Shown here: positions 1 through 10,887 of the stretch, piece after piece | Layout: each line of letters starts with the position of its first letter | How positions within the stretch are numbered: the stretch's first letter is position 1 | Origin: Pollenia angustigena | Taxonomy: Eukaryota > Arthropoda > Insecta > Diptera > Polleniidae | NCBI GenBank assembly: GCA_930367215.1 | Contig: OV884056.1 | Coordinates: 316,416,709 to 316,480,708, forward strand | Direction: 5' to 3' | Length of the DNA stretch: 64,000 nucleotides | Notes under the pieces: model-generated | The model's input: only the letters and a program-made list of their open reading frames with translations | Database searches by the model: none | Told to the model about the DNA's origin: nothing | Translations under genes and position numbers: made by a program

Positions 1-2
1 AT

Positions 3-3000
3 ATGCTGCCTTATGCCGATGAAACCAATACTGAAACTGTAGATGATGCCGCCGTCACCCATTATTTAACTGCCGCCGCAGCTGATGTTTCTGCCGCAGC
101 AAATGGATCTTCTGCCGACTCTGCTGCCGCTGCACCTTTAAAAAATAAATTAAATGTGACCGAAGGGGAAAATACCGCAGTGCTCGATTTGTCTGCGGCT
201 GTACCTAATCCTCCGACTATTAACACAAGTTTAGAAGAGGAGTTAAACAATTTAAAGCTTCGGATGGAAATATTGAAGATACAGCGAGAAATCAGTGCAT
301 TAGAAACGTATGGTCCTCGCGACATTCACACTAGCCATGTAGATTTGTCCGAGCTTGATTCCGCCGTACCTCTGTTCACGGGAGACGACCACTACGACAT
401 TAGTAAGTGGTTTGCCCAGTTTGAAGATTACGCTGAGGCATGTAATTATTCCGATAAAGAAAAGTGTGTAGGTGTCCGCCGCAGACTAGAGGGTACGGCA
501 AAGAAACACGCCGTGAACATAGGCCTGCTGTGCTATAATCAGCTGAAGGCAAGTTTAATAAAAATGTTTAAGCGCAGTATTTCACGGCAGGATGTCTATC
601 GACAGCTAAGAGCTCGTACATTGCAGTCCAATGAGTCATGCTTAAGCTATTTGGTTGCGATGCAAGCTATCGCTTCACAGACAGACATTGAGGAAAGAGA
701 GCTTGTCGACATTATAGTAGACGGAATGCCGGAAGACAACCTAGCTGCAACATACCTCTACAGCGCCGGCACCATCGATGAACTTATAAAACGGATGGAC
801 CGTTACGAACATAGACGCCGTGAGATGCGGTATAAATATACCAGACCAGCTGGTGCCGTGATGCAGAGTAAGCCGAAGGCAGCAACAACAAAAAGTATTG
901 ATGCCAAAACGTCTGACGCCGATGTAAGATGTTTCAACTGCTCACAGTTCGGTCATTACCAACACAACTGTTCCAAGCCAAGACGACCACCCAACTCGTG
1001 CTTCGTATGTGCTGAAGTTGGTCACTTCCATCAAAACTGCCCTAAGAAGAAAAAAGTAACAGCTACCGTGGTTGACGAATCCAATGAGGCCCTAGAAGCA
1101 TATCAATTGGTAAGTGTTGCCTTTTCCGACAAATATAAGCGCACCATAGTAACTGATATTTTTTCTTTATTTGATACCGGTAGCCCTATTAGCTTCATTA
1201 AAAAGTCAATTATTCCGTATGTTACCAGTGACTCGAAACAATTGTCACCATACCGTGGTGTAGGAAATTATAAATTAAGTACGCTTGGTTTAATTAAATG
1301 TGAAATAAGTTTTGGGAAATTAAAATTAATTCATAATTTTTCTATTTTACCAGACGAAGAATCAGTGGTGCCGCTTTTAATAGGTCGGGATCTTTTAAAA
1401 AGAATGAATATCAGTTTATTCCAGAAGAAAATTTTAAGTTATGAAAAAAAGTTTTTGTTAGATATTAATTTGAATTTAAATAAAAAATTAAACAAAAATA
1501 TTGTGAGTGCGCTTGTATTTTTTGGAATATATAGAGATCCGCAAAACTTAAACGCTCGTCCAGCTACCTTTAGTAATTTAAATGCATCAGACATTTTGCA
1601 AAACAGTGGCCAGAATGTGAATAATTTTGTGGAACATGACGAGATAATGGCAAGGGTGGTTAAAAAAGATATTTCTTTTAAAAAGTTTAGTCCGGTTGTT
1701 TCCGAAATTGATACGTCTGTTGATAATTTTGTATCGGGATTGGAAATAGTTGAGGAAAATGGGGAATGTGGTGAGTTAATTCAGGCGGCTTGTGCAGTAG
1801 GGGATGATACTGAGGTCAATATAAATACTGAGTTAAGCCCAGGGGATGCATCGTTGTTAGAGTCGAGTATAAGGGAGAATTACTTGGGTGGCGCAAACGA
1901 ATCCGTGGTATCGACGGATTTTAGTATGAGAATTAAGTTGACCAATGACGTGCCTTTATACTGCGGCCCGAGGCGACTTTCTTATCGCGAGCGTGACGAA
2001 GTTAAAGTAAAGTTGAATGAACTTTTACGGAAGGGAATAATCAGACATAGTGAATCGGCCTATGCTTCCCCGATTGTGTTAGTCAGAAGGAAGAATGGTG
2101 ACTTGAGAATGTGTGTGGATTATCGGGCATTGAATAGAATAACTTTGAAGGATAACTACCCCCTTCCGCTTATAGAAGACTGTTTAGATTATTTAGGTAA
2201 CAAGAGGTATTTTTCTACACTGGACTTGGAAAATAGCTTTCATCAGGTTCCAATGCACGAGGAGTCTATTAAGTATACGGCGTTTGTCACACCTTTGGGC
2301 CAGTTTGAGTTCTGCTACATGCCATTTGGTCTGAAGAATGCGGGGTCTGTGTTCCAGCGTTTTATAACGAGAATTTTAAAAAAATTTTTAGATGCAGGAA
2401 AGATCGTAGTTTATTTAGACGACATAAGTATAGCCACTGAAACCTATGAGGAACATTTGTCAATCCTTGGGGATGTACTCCGTACATTGAAGGAAGCCGG
2501 CTTGAAATTGAACTTGACTAAATGTAAATTTGCGTTTTATGAACTTGATTATTTGGGTTATCGAGTCAACGCTAGGGGTATACGCCCGAATAGTGAACAT
2601 ATAAGGACAATCCAGGAGTATCCTATGCCCACGGACTTTGCGGAGCTGCAGCGATGTGTAGGTCTATTTTCTTTTTTTAGACGTTTTGTCCCTAATTTTT
2701 CGAGAATCGCTCGACCATTGTCTAACTTGAGAAAAGAATTTAATTGGACAGACGAATGTACGCAGGCATTTCTGACTTTAAAGAGTAAATTGATCAATTC
2801 GCCGGTTCTGGCAGTTTATAACCCAGCACACGAAACGGAACTGCATACGGATGCTAGTATTAAGGGTTATGGCTCAGTTTTATTGCAGAAACAGGGCGAC
2901 GGAAAATTCCACCCGATAGCATATTTCTCAAAGTGTACTACTTCAGCCGAATCAAAGTACCACAGTTTTGAACTGGAGACCCTGGCAATAATATATGCTT

Positions 3001-4541
3001 TAAGAAGGTTTCGTGTGTATTTAGAGGGAATTTCATTTACGATAGTAACGGACTGTAACTCATTGACCATGACATTAGAGAAGCGATTAATTAACCCGAG
3101 AATAGCTCGTTGGGCATTGGAGCTGGAGAACTACGACTACAGGGTCAGACATAGGAGGGGCGAGCTAATGGCTCATGTCGATGCACTGAGTCGTATGCCT
3201 CCCGTAGCTACTATTGAACAATGTGATATAGACATAAATATACAGATTACACAGGCAAGGGATAATAGAATAAGGGATATTCGGGATAGGCTTGAGATGG
3301 GTCATGTAGATGGGTTCCATTTGGAGAATGGTTTAGTTTTCAGATGTGGGTTGCAGGGACAGAAACAGTTGTATGTGCCGGCTGAGTTAGAGGAGAACAT
3401 TATGCGACTGGTCCACGAAAAGCATGGTCACGTAGGTATAGAAAAATGTGCATATCAGATTCAGAAAAATTATTGGTTTCCGAATATGAGGGATAAGCTA
3501 GGGAAATTTATTAGGAATTGCTTAAAGTGTATATACCACTCGACTCCGCTGGGAAAAAACGAAAGGAACCTATATAATATTGAAAAGAAACCGATTCCAT
3601 TTGATACATTACATATTGACCACTATGGTCCTTTGCCTTCTATAAAGTCCAAAAGAAAACATGTCTTAGTAGTTATAGATGCGTTTACGAAGTTTACAAA
3701 ATTGTACGCCGTTAATTCCCCAGGAACAAAAGAAGTATGCTGTGCGCTACAGAAATATTTTGACTATTATAGTAGACCCAGGAGGATAATAAGTGATAGG
3801 GGTCCATGTTTCACATCGAATGAATTTGCAGAGTTCATATCTAGACACGGCATAACGCATGTGAAGGTTTCAGTAGGTTCGCCGCAGTCGAATGGTCAGG
3901 TGGAAAGGACAAACCGTGATTTGAGGGCTATGTTGGCCAAATTAACAGAACCTGTTGAGCATAGTGATTGGGTGGACAAATTGTCTCTGGTGGAATTTAC
4001 CATAAACAACACTGTTCATTGTACTACAAAACACTCTCCGAGCAAAATGCTATTTGGTACGGAACAAAGGGGCAGGGTCGTGGATGAGTTATCCGAATAC
4101 TTACAGGAAAGATATAACAGTGGGCCTGCGGATTTGGACTCTGTCAGAGGGGCCGCTGCTGAATCCATAAGGAAATCACAAGCATACAACTTAGATTATT
4201 TCAATCGGCATCATAGGCCGGCTAAGGTGTTTAACGTAGGAGAATATGTAGTAGTGAAAAATGTCGACACGACCGCAGGGGCAAACAAAAAATTTATACC
4301 GAAATATCGCGGACCATACATTATTCGGAAACAACTTGGCAATGACCGGTATGAAGTTTCGGATGTAGAAAATTACCAGATCACTCAAATGCCATATGTA
4401 GGGATTTTAGATGCAAGTAGATTAAGAAGGTGGCTGGAACCAAAACAAGATAGAGCGGAAAATTTCCCGGACTCTGAAGGCAACACTTCGGAATATGAAG
4501 ACTATGAATTTTTAGATGATGAATTTTTAGTATCACAGTAG
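3..4541 (+). CDS. Ty3/gypsy (mdg3/blastopia-like) Gag-Pol polyprotein
   Basis: One uninterrupted 1,512-codon frame encodes an LTR-retrotransposon polyprotein that packages, reverse-transcribes and integrates its own RNA. In order: a capsid-like region (about residues 110-290), two CCHC zinc knuckles (about 309-343), an aspartic protease with DTGS (about 389), reverse transcriptase with YLDD (about 803), RNase H with HTDAS (about 948), and integrase with an HHCC zinc domain (about 1138-1180) and a D-D-E core (IDHYG about 1203, ISDRG about 1264, NGQVER about 1300). A gag-pol frame without a shift and a double knuckle suit the mdg3/micropia/blastopia side of Ty3/gypsy; the subfamily is inference. 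All catalytic motifs are intact and no stop interrupts them, so the copy looks recent. There is no env. The first ATG is at base 3, so the true start could lie upstream; the 5' LTR is outside the window. Confidence 0.93.
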   Translation: MLPYADETNTETVDDAAVTHYLTAAAADVSAAANGSSADSAAAAPLKNKLNVTEGENTAVLDLSAAVPNPPTINTSLEEELNNLKLRMEILKIQREISALETYGPRDIHTSHVDLSELDSAVPLFTGDDHYDISKWFAQFEDYAEACNYSDKEKCVGVRRRLEGTAKKHAVNIGLLCYNQLKASLIKMFKRSISRQDVYRQLRARTLQSNESCLSYLVAMQAIASQTDIEERELVDIIVDGMPEDNLAATYLYSAGTIDELIKRMDRYEHRRREMRYKYTRPAGAVMQSKPKAATTKSIDAKTSDADVRCFNCSQFGHYQHNCSKPRRPPNSCFVCAEVGHFHQNCPKKKKVTATVVDESNEALEAYQLVSVAFSDKYKRTIVTDIFSLFDTGSPISFIKKSIIPYVTSDSKQLSPYRGVGNYKLSTLGLIKCEISFGKLKLIHNFSILPDEESVVPLLIGRDLLKRMNISLFQKKILSYEKKFLLDINLNLNKKLNKNIVSALVFFGIYRDPQNLNARPATFSNLNASDILQNSGQNVNNFVEHDEIMARVVKKDISFKKFSPVVSEIDTSVDNFVSGLEIVEENGECGELIQAACAVGDDTEVNINTELSPGDASLLESSIRENYLGGANESVVSTDFSMRIKLTNDVPLYCGPRRLSYRERDEVKVKLNELLRKGIIRHSESAYASPIVLVRRKNGDLRMCVDYRALNRITLKDNYPLPLIEDCLDYLGNKRYFSTLDLENSFHQVPMHEESIKYTAFVTPLGQFEFCYMPFGLKNAGSVFQRFITRILKKFLDAGKIVVYLDDISIATETYEEHLSILGDVLRTLKEAGLKLNLTKCKFAFYELDYLGYRVNARGIRPNSEHIRTIQEYPMPTDFAELQRCVGLFSFFRRFVPNFSRIARPLSNLRKEFNWTDECTQAFLTLKSKLINSPVLAVYNPAHETELHTDASIKGYGSVLLQKQGDGKFHPIAYFSKCTTSAESKYHSFELETLAIIYALRRFRVYLEGISFTIVTDCNSLTMTLEKRLINPRIARWALELENYDYRVRHRRGELMAHVDALSRMPPVATIEQCDIDINIQITQARDNRIRDIRDRLEMGHVDGFHLENGLVFRCGLQGQKQLYVPAELEENIMRLVHEKHGHVGIEKCAYQIQKNYWFPNMRDKLGKFIRNCLKCIYHSTPLGKNERNLYNIEKKPIPFDTLHIDHYGPLPSIKSKRKHVLVVIDAFTKFTKLYAVNSPGTKEVCCALQKYFDYYSRPRRIISDRGPCFTSNEFAEFISRHGITHVKVSVGSPQSNGQVERTNRDLRAMLAKLTEPVEHSDWVDKLSLVEFTINNTVHCTTKHSPSKMLFGTEQRGRVVDELSEYLQERYNSGPADLDSVRGAAAESIRKSQAYNLDYFNRHHRPAKVFNVGEYVVVKNVDTTAGANKKFIPKYRGPYIIRKQLGNDRYEVSDVENYQITQMPYVGILDASRLRRWLEPKQDRAENFPDSEGNTSEYEDYEFLDDEFLVSQ

Positions 4542-4581
4542 TATTATATATTTGTAAAAGTGGTTGACAATCGAGGTCGAT

Positions 4582-4774
4582 TGTGTTGTCAGGTCGGCCG
4601 AGAATGTAATGATCGTAGTGATACCAATGTAACGAGACCTGGCAACACCCTTGAACTGCAGCCAACTTAACTTAGGGACATTTGCAGCTAACTTAATTTG
4701 ACATGTACTATATCCTTTCACTTTTGAATAAAGAACTCGTGTAAGTCACTATATACCTGATCATTTTCTTTACA
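4582..4774 (+). repeat. Probable 3' LTR of the preceding retrotransposon
   Basis: About 40 bases after the polyprotein stop, sequence starting TGTGTTGTC and ending CTTTACA carries a canonical AATAAA at 4727-4732, as expected for the R region of an LTR. The 5' LTR is outside the window, so no pairwise check is possible, and I see no clear polypurine tract. The limits are therefore approximate. Confidence 0.35.
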
Positions 4775-5259
4775 ATATTCATTAAATATGAAATAAAAGA
4801 GTTTGTTAATAAATGTTAACCGTTATAAATAGATTTTCAAATTTTTTTTCAATATGTATCTTTTTGGGAAAAAGTGTATCTTTTTGGCAACTAAAATGTA
4901 TCTTTCTCGAAATTTCACTGGCAACACTGCTTGAAACTTAAATTAAACGTGCAAGGTCCAGAATGAATGAAAATCTGTAAGAGGGATCTTTTTTGTTCTT
5001 TAGCTGGTATTTTTTTGGATTTTCGTTGGTTTTGGACCTAGAAACATAAAATTAAATATGAAATGTCCTGAGCGGAAAAATGAGAATAGCTGTTTGGTTC
5101 TTTTTTGCTTAACAACTGGTAGTTTTTTAATCTAGAAACATAAAGTTTGGTATATAAATACATATGTCCACGAAAGAAAGGGATACGCACACTAAGTATC
5201 GGAATTAATGCTAGTGGATTATAAAATGACTTTAAAAACAGATATTTATAAATTAAAAA
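4775..5259. other. Non-coding, no gene seen
   Basis: AT-rich sequence with a short repeated motif TGTATCTTT at 4856-4905, followed by GGCAACACTG at 4920-4929, which resembles one end of a hAT transposon. No matching second end was found. Small open frames here lack any recognisable protein pattern. Confidence 0.5.
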
Positions 5260-5545
5260 TAGAGGCTGACGTGGTTTGTTGCTCAAATCTCAGCCATTTG
5301 TGGACTGACCCGGCTGAATTTCAATAGCAACTTATTCCGGACTATATGTAATATAAATATTTAACTGTTCTTCTATTGCTTACATTCGGAAAAAAATATT
5401 TCGCTTGTGGACTTGTCATTATAAATTTGCATCCTTTCTTCCATAACCATTTTATTGCAAACAAGGAATATCCATTCGGCCAATATTGTAGAAATTACAA
5501 ACGGAATGACAAACTTATATATACCCTTTTACCTGTGCTGAACTG
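5260..5545 (+). repeat. DINE-1/mini-me-like repeat fragment
   Basis: This stretch matches 42,045-42,335: both contain ATCTCAGCCATTTGTGGAC, then CTGAATTTCAATAGCAA, and end with a GAAATTACAAACG block, ATGACAAACTTATATATACC. It lacks the GTCY microsatellite seen in the longer copy. It is a truncated copy of the dispersed family annotated at 40,871-42,362. Confidence 0.6.
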
Positions 5546-6397
5546 TTCCATTTATAGTTTAAGGGACATATTTGTAAAGGGTGTCCCAAAAATAACGGAA
5601 GATTTGAATTTGTCGCCATGTGTGCAGTAAAGTGTTGTTAGCCCTAAAATAAGGGTAAGTTAGAATTAAGCGCTAAGGGCAATTTTATTGCTTTTTGCTT
5701 AAAACGGAGAAGGAATATAAAATAAAGGCAAATAATTTATATGTAGTAAAGTTATTTAAACAACAAGTTGTTTTTGGCAAACAATACTGCTAAACAATTT
5801 TGAATTTACCATTGAAAATTATTTCAATGTTTCTTTTTCAACGTCTTCACTCTGCAAAGTTTTCGCTGAAACGAATACATTTAGCATTATACGCTACAAG
5901 AAGTTTGACAAATATCCAACATTTCTGCCAAATATTGAAAAGTTTTAATAGCTATGCATTTCAACAAACTTGCTTCAAATGTTTGTCCAAACAGCAAACA
6001 CCCCAAATACCAACCAGAGAACGGCTTTGTGCAATTGCAAAAAAATCGCATTAAATGAACAGCAACAAATACACTCTCTTGCGGTCATACAATCAAACTT
6101 GCGCAACCGCAAACATTCGCTGCTGGTTTGCAGTCATTTAAATAATGCACATCGTGCTTTGTTATTTATACAATCGTTAGCTTCGTTTTTTAATAAAGAT
6201 GTTTGTGTGTGATGATTGTTTTGGTAAAGAAAAAAAAAAAATATAAACAAAAAAGCCAGAAATCAAGCAATTATTACTCATGAAGACATTCAGCAGTAAC
6301 TATGTAGTACAAGAAAAACACATTTAAATTAAACTAAACGCACATATGTAGGTACAAACAATTTCCATAGAAACAGACTTTTTTTCATATTAAAAAG
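5546..6397. other. Non-coding, no gene seen
   Basis: AT-rich sequence with short overlapping open frames and no domain pattern. Nothing structural was recognised. Confidence 0.5.
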
Positions 6398-7008
6398 TAC
6401 AGTAGCAGAGACCTGCGCCGTGGGTTTTCATCGGCGGCGGCGGCTGACGCAAAAAATTGCCCGGCGGCGGCTCGCTCCGGCTGTTAGCCGATGTGGCTGT
6501 CAGCCGATGGGATATGTCCATATATTAAAATTATATGATGTACATTTGTGTAAACATATTTGTATGTGTTTATATGTATTATAACAAACCATTTAAGACA
6601 TTTTTCATACTATAATTCACTTCTCATGGCATAAAAATATGTTTTTGTTTAAACAGGAATCATATGTTTTCAATGACACAGGAAATCAAACATTAATTGA
6701 ATAATTAGCTATTCCAGAGGTACAAAATTTAACATTTTTACATATAAAACAATTATAATAAAACACACCATCTTTTTTTAGAACTTCTATTTATCTTTGT
6801 TCGGCTTGAAAACGGTATCATAAAAAAGGACAAAATGTGGTACAGTGACACACCAAATATCGACCACGTTGAAATTTTTTTGACCGCGTACACGAATACC
6901 TCAGTAGTGACACAAACAAACATATTTGCGTTTTACTCTAAAATTCACTTTTCTGGTTAAGCATATTTTCGTAATGCACGAAATCTGAACTGAACTCGCT
7001 GATATCGG

Positions 7009-8095
7009 CAGGGCTGTCAGATTTTTTTGAGCTCCATCGCCAAACCGGATGTCAGAAATCGCCAAACGTCAATTTTGTTCAGTTTTTGTAAATTTTTTTT
7101 TTTTTTAATTAAATTTTCAACACTCGTTAAAGTGCTCTGAGTGGAGAAGCAGCTCGCGCTTTTTGTCATTATTTCTTAAGGGCAAACAGGTCGTTTTTGT
7201 TTGTCTGCTTTTGTTGCGTTTTGCGTTGTCACCCCGCATTGGTTAGTGTTTCGGCGTCGTATAACTGTACCGAGTTACAGTTTTTGCGGTATCTGCATTA
7301 ACTATATGCAATCGTTTTTAACCTCAATTTGAGGTTTTGTCTGGTGGAGAACCATTAATAACTCATGTGACTGGTGGAGAACCAATATAACTCAGACGTT
7401 TTACTGGTGGAGTACCAAGAAAATAACTCAGACGTTTTACTGTGGAGACAAGATATACTCTGGAGCTTATTCTAGAAGCTCTTCGCCTTCCTATACGAAG
7501 TACTAGGTCGATCGAGGACTTGTGGATGAGGCTCCAACAAACCGTGTGATACCCTGGCAATATAACTCTAGATAGTTAGCCAAAAAATTTTTAGTGTTTA
7601 AGCAAAATCAAAAAAAAAAAAAAAAAAAAATAATTAAATTTTGCATACATAAAACGCTAATATAATATTTCAGGCAAAAATACAAAAAAGTCAGCGAAAG
7701 TAAATTTTGTGTTGTTTCTGTAATTTTTTTCTAAATAACATAAAATGGAGATCATATATGTATTAAGTTGAAAAACTTTAATTAAGTACACAAGTCTATA
7801 ACATCGTACACTTCAGCCTCACCGATTTCATTCATGGAGTTTTGACCTGCATACATACTACAAAACTCATGTGAAAAAAAGTTGCAAGTTCTTTTGTGTT
7901 AGTAATGATAAAAAAAATGACAAGCTGTTAAACAAAATCGCCGAAATAATATAAATGGTAAAAATAGCCAAGTTAATCGCCAGCAATATCAGAAATCGCC
8001 ATACAAGTCGCCAGTCGCCAAATGTAAAATCCCATCGCCAAACACGTTTCAAAATCGCCACGTTTGGCGAGAAATCGCCATATCTGACAGCCCTG
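7009..8095. mobile_element. hAT-type transposon nested in the 6.4-10.8 kb element
   Basis: Termini CAGGGCTGTCAGAT (left) and its exact inverse (right) are flanked by a perfect 8-bp duplication GATATCGG (7001-7008, 8096-8103). The inner ends carry many copies of AATCGCCA/TGGCGATT, typical subterminal repeats. A poly-A retroposon (7119-7630) has inserted inside, so the element itself is only about 0.56 kb and non-coding. Confidence 0.88.
7119..7630 (+). mobile_element. SINE-like poly-A retroposon, copy 1
   Basis: A 512-bp unit ends in a run of 21 A and is flanked by a perfect 12-bp duplication TAATTAAATTTT (7107-7118 and 7631-7642), the hallmark of target-primed reverse transcription. It starts CAACACTCGTTAAAGTGCTC and is homologous along its length to 43,901-44,337. 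The interior has imperfect repeats of ACTGGTGGAGAACCA with AACTCAGACGTTTTACTG spacers. There is no long open frame and no convincing tRNA A/B box, so it may be a SINE of unusual origin or the processed non-coding end of a LINE. Confidence 0.8.
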
Positions 8096-8347
8096 GATAT
8101 CGGCAACCGTATCGCTGGAATAAGTTTCATCCTCCATTACTTTTGAAGTTTTAAAAAAATCTCTAATTTTGTTATTCTCCCACATATTTATTTAATTATG
8201 AATTGCAGCCAAATATATAGTTTTTAAAACAATCAACACTTAAGGCTGTTTAACAAAAGTGATTTGGTCAAATTTTTACAGAGTTAAAACTTTTCGGCGG
8301 GAAAATACGCAGAATAGTTATTACAAAAAATAATCAACGATTACACC

Positions 8348-9493
8348 CAGAGTTGCCAATTTAGCGCCTTTGGCGCTAGATTTAGCGCTTTTTAACTGTC
8401 GAAAAGGCGCATATTTTTTCCTTAGCGCTTTTTTAAAAAAGAGCGCTAAATTAGCGCTTTTATTGATACCCAAAATTTGTGTACTTTTATTTGCAAACAT
8501 TTAAATCAAGACACAAAAAACCAAAATTTTTTTCCGTTTTTTAAATACATATACTTTACTCTGAAATGCATACTATACAAGGAAAGAAGTTTATTTTCTA
8601 AAGTAATTCATTAACTTTTTTTGTTTGTATTAAGTAAAACTTTCTTTAATAAAGAAACATTTTGTCATGCTCAAAAGTTCATGTTTTTGGTATATGATCA
8701 AAAACTGCATTCAGCATTTATTTAATATTAGTCTCATTTTCTTGATATTTTAATAGGATCGAATTTCTTGCATCAAGAAACAAATGCTACCGATTTCTTT
8801 AAACTTTTCAGAAAATGCTCAAGAAAACTTGGTTTGATTCAATTAATTTTTATTTAGATCGACATGTTAACATATCAATCAAAAAATTTTCTCATTTTTT
8901 TTATTAAGTTTTCTTAAACTACACTTTTTTATGAAAAAATTTCAGGCTTACAATAAGAAATTTTTGGCTTGACGAGAATGGTGCAAAATTTTCTTGGTTT
9001 AAGATATATTTTCTAGTGATTTAGTAAATAACTTTTTTAGGGTATATTTGAAATTATATTACTTTACTCTTCCTGAAATATCAGAAAAGCCTTTTTAAAA
9101 ATGTTAATGTTTTATTAACACTGCACTGCAAAAAACAAAAAAAGTCGGGGTAGAGAACTTGATTATGCGATTTTAATTGAATTTAGCGAGCTGATTTTAC
9201 TGATCTTCATGCTTTCTCGCCTTATTGTATTCATAGTATACCTAGATTTCTGATAATTGATAAAAAAAAGTGTACATACTAATTTGCATGAAAAAATGGT
9301 CGCCATATGGTCAAAAATAATCATTGTAAAAGATCAAAATCGCACAAATCTTATTTTATATATTTTTATTTCAAACGTGTAATTAATTAAACTTGTTTCT
9401 TAAACATTTCATTAAGTTTTTTATTTAAATTTTATTTAGCGCTTTTTGATTGGGGCCACGGCGCTTTTTAATTAGAAATAGTTCACAACCCTG
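8348..9493. mobile_element. hAT-type transposon nested in the 6.4-10.8 kb element
   Basis: The left end CAGAGTTGCCAATTT and the right end (inverse: CAGGGTTGTGAACTATTT) are flanked by a perfect 8-bp duplication ATTACACC (8340-8347, 9494-9501). TTAGCGCTTTTT and AAAGCGC motifs recur at both ends. The 1,146-bp interior is AT-rich with no transposase frame, so it is non-autonomous. Confidence 0.86.
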
Positions 9494-9531
9494 ATTACAC
9501 CAGTGTTCACTCATTTTCCTATATGTCGTTA

Positions 9532-9679
9532 GTACCAATTCACACGTTGCAAGTTTTATTGACCAGCTTGCTACCTTATAGGCGAGAGAGAGTGAGAGAG
9601 AAACGTTTATTTTTCTCTCTTCACTCTCGTTATAAAGTAGCAAGCTGATCAATAAAATTTGCAACGTGTGAATTGGGAC
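9532..9679. mobile_element. Fold-back MITE, TTA target duplication
   Basis: 148 bp made of two long inverted arms: left GTACCAATTCACACGTTGCA, right ending TGCAACGTGTGAATTGGGAC. The arms continue through a TTTATTGACCAGCTTGCTAC block, around a GAGAGAGAGTGAGAGAG centre. TTA flanks both sides (9529-9531, 9680-9682), as in PIF/Harbinger-type elements. A related lone end, AAGTCCCAATTTACAACGTT, lies near 10,172. Confidence 0.75.
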
Positions 9680-9708
9680 TTATTTTAAAAATTTTGATGA
9701 AATGTTGG

Positions 9709-9865
9709 TGCTTTATAAACAGCTATGGGCAAATGCAAAATGAAAATGCAAAAAGAGCGAACGATGTGTATACATACACAAAAAACAAAGAGCAAAAGAG
9801 CATAAAACCAACGTTAACAAACCAATACAATGCCACACATGCAAAGCTTTCAATGTAGTGGTGCC
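9709..9865 (+). repeat. Dispersed ~150-bp repeat, copy 1
   Basis: This segment, including AGCTATGGGCAAATGCAAAA, GTGTATACATACAC and CATGCAAAGCTTTCAATGTA, reappears in inverse orientation at 23,445-23,590. No TIRs or poly-A were seen; class unknown. Confidence 0.65.
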
Positions 9866-10810
9866 CATACTTGTTTATAAACAAGAAACTAATGCCCGTT
9901 TTCTCATTACACGATTATCTCTTATCCCAACGAAAAACTGCACATTAAAGAAATATGGTTTTCTCAATGTCTAATTTGCTTCTATTCTGTCGCAAAGCTA
10001 ACCAGCACTCATCTGCCAATTAATTATTTTCCTTTTATATGCCGTACAGATAAATTCAATCAGCTGACTACCAGCTTTAACATGTATTTTGAGAGGTATT
10101 GCCAGCTGAAAACAATGTTTTTTGTCGATATATTGAGAAATCTAAAATCGTTATCGCTCTAATACATTTAGTAAGTCCCAATTTACAACGTTGAAATTGA
10201 AAGGCAGACATTTTTGTTATTCTCTTTTAAACTTGCCTAAACCTTTCACAATCGCGAAATTAATAGGCAGACAGAAATTATTGTTTTCCTCTTTTTGTTC
10301 TTTTTCGCTGTTGGCGGAGGTGAACATTTAACAGGCATTGATACTACAATAACATTGTTGTGAGAAAAATGATATGAAGCAACAACATGAAAATGCCGAA
10401 AAATGTAAAAGAGAAGCAAAAAAATGTCTACAAATGTCCAGTACAGATAGTCAAGTACTACACACTCTACCTCTACAACCCCTCACCAACAAACTTCGTC
10501 TGTCTGCCTTCCACTTGCCACATTGTAAAAGGGGACTAACAGCCAGTTTATCGATACATTGAGAAAATGGACATAAGAGTTGCACTTTTTAAGGATACAC
10601 TAACAAAAAAGAATGTGGCAAGGTGCTAAAAAAAGAGAATAAAAATTATTTACAAAGTAATCGGTGGCTTAGCTGCAGCCGATTTTTAGCCGAAGAAATT
10701 TCGGCGGCGGTGACTACGAATATTTTCATCGGCGGCTGGCTAACAGCCGGCTAAGCCGCTTCGGCGCAGGTCTCTGTACAGTAGTTCTGTATGTGCAATG
10801 TATTCCTGTT

Positions 10811-10887
10811 ATTGTTGTTAATTTTAACAAAGCGTCTCGTCGAGTGGTTTATTGTTGTTAATGTTAACAAAGCGTCTCATCGAGTGG
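10811..10887 (+). repeat. Tandem duplication, 40-bp unit x 2
   Basis: ATTGTTGTTAATTTTAACAA followed by AGCGTCTCGTCGAGTGG is repeated immediately with two base changes, period 40 bp. Confidence 0.85.

Larger units (their letters stand above)
6406..10776. mobile_element. hAT-type transposon, 4.37 kb, with nested insertions
   Basis: Both ends read CAGAGACCTGCGCCG as inverted repeats, flanked by a perfect 8-bp duplication TACAGTAG (6398-6405 and 10777-10784). An 8-bp duplication with CAG-starting termini is the hAT signature. About 100 bases inside each end are strikingly GC-rich, with repeated CGGCGGCGGC and AGCCGATG/CATCGGCT motifs, probably subterminal transposase-binding repeats. The interior contains at least two other hAT elements, a retroposon and a MITE. 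After these are subtracted, no transposase frame was recognised, so the element is probably non-autonomous. Confidence 0.85.

Noticed and set aside
4920..4929. Lone hAT-like end GGCAACACTG, and another near 13,523
   Set aside because: No partner end or duplication; too short to stand alone.
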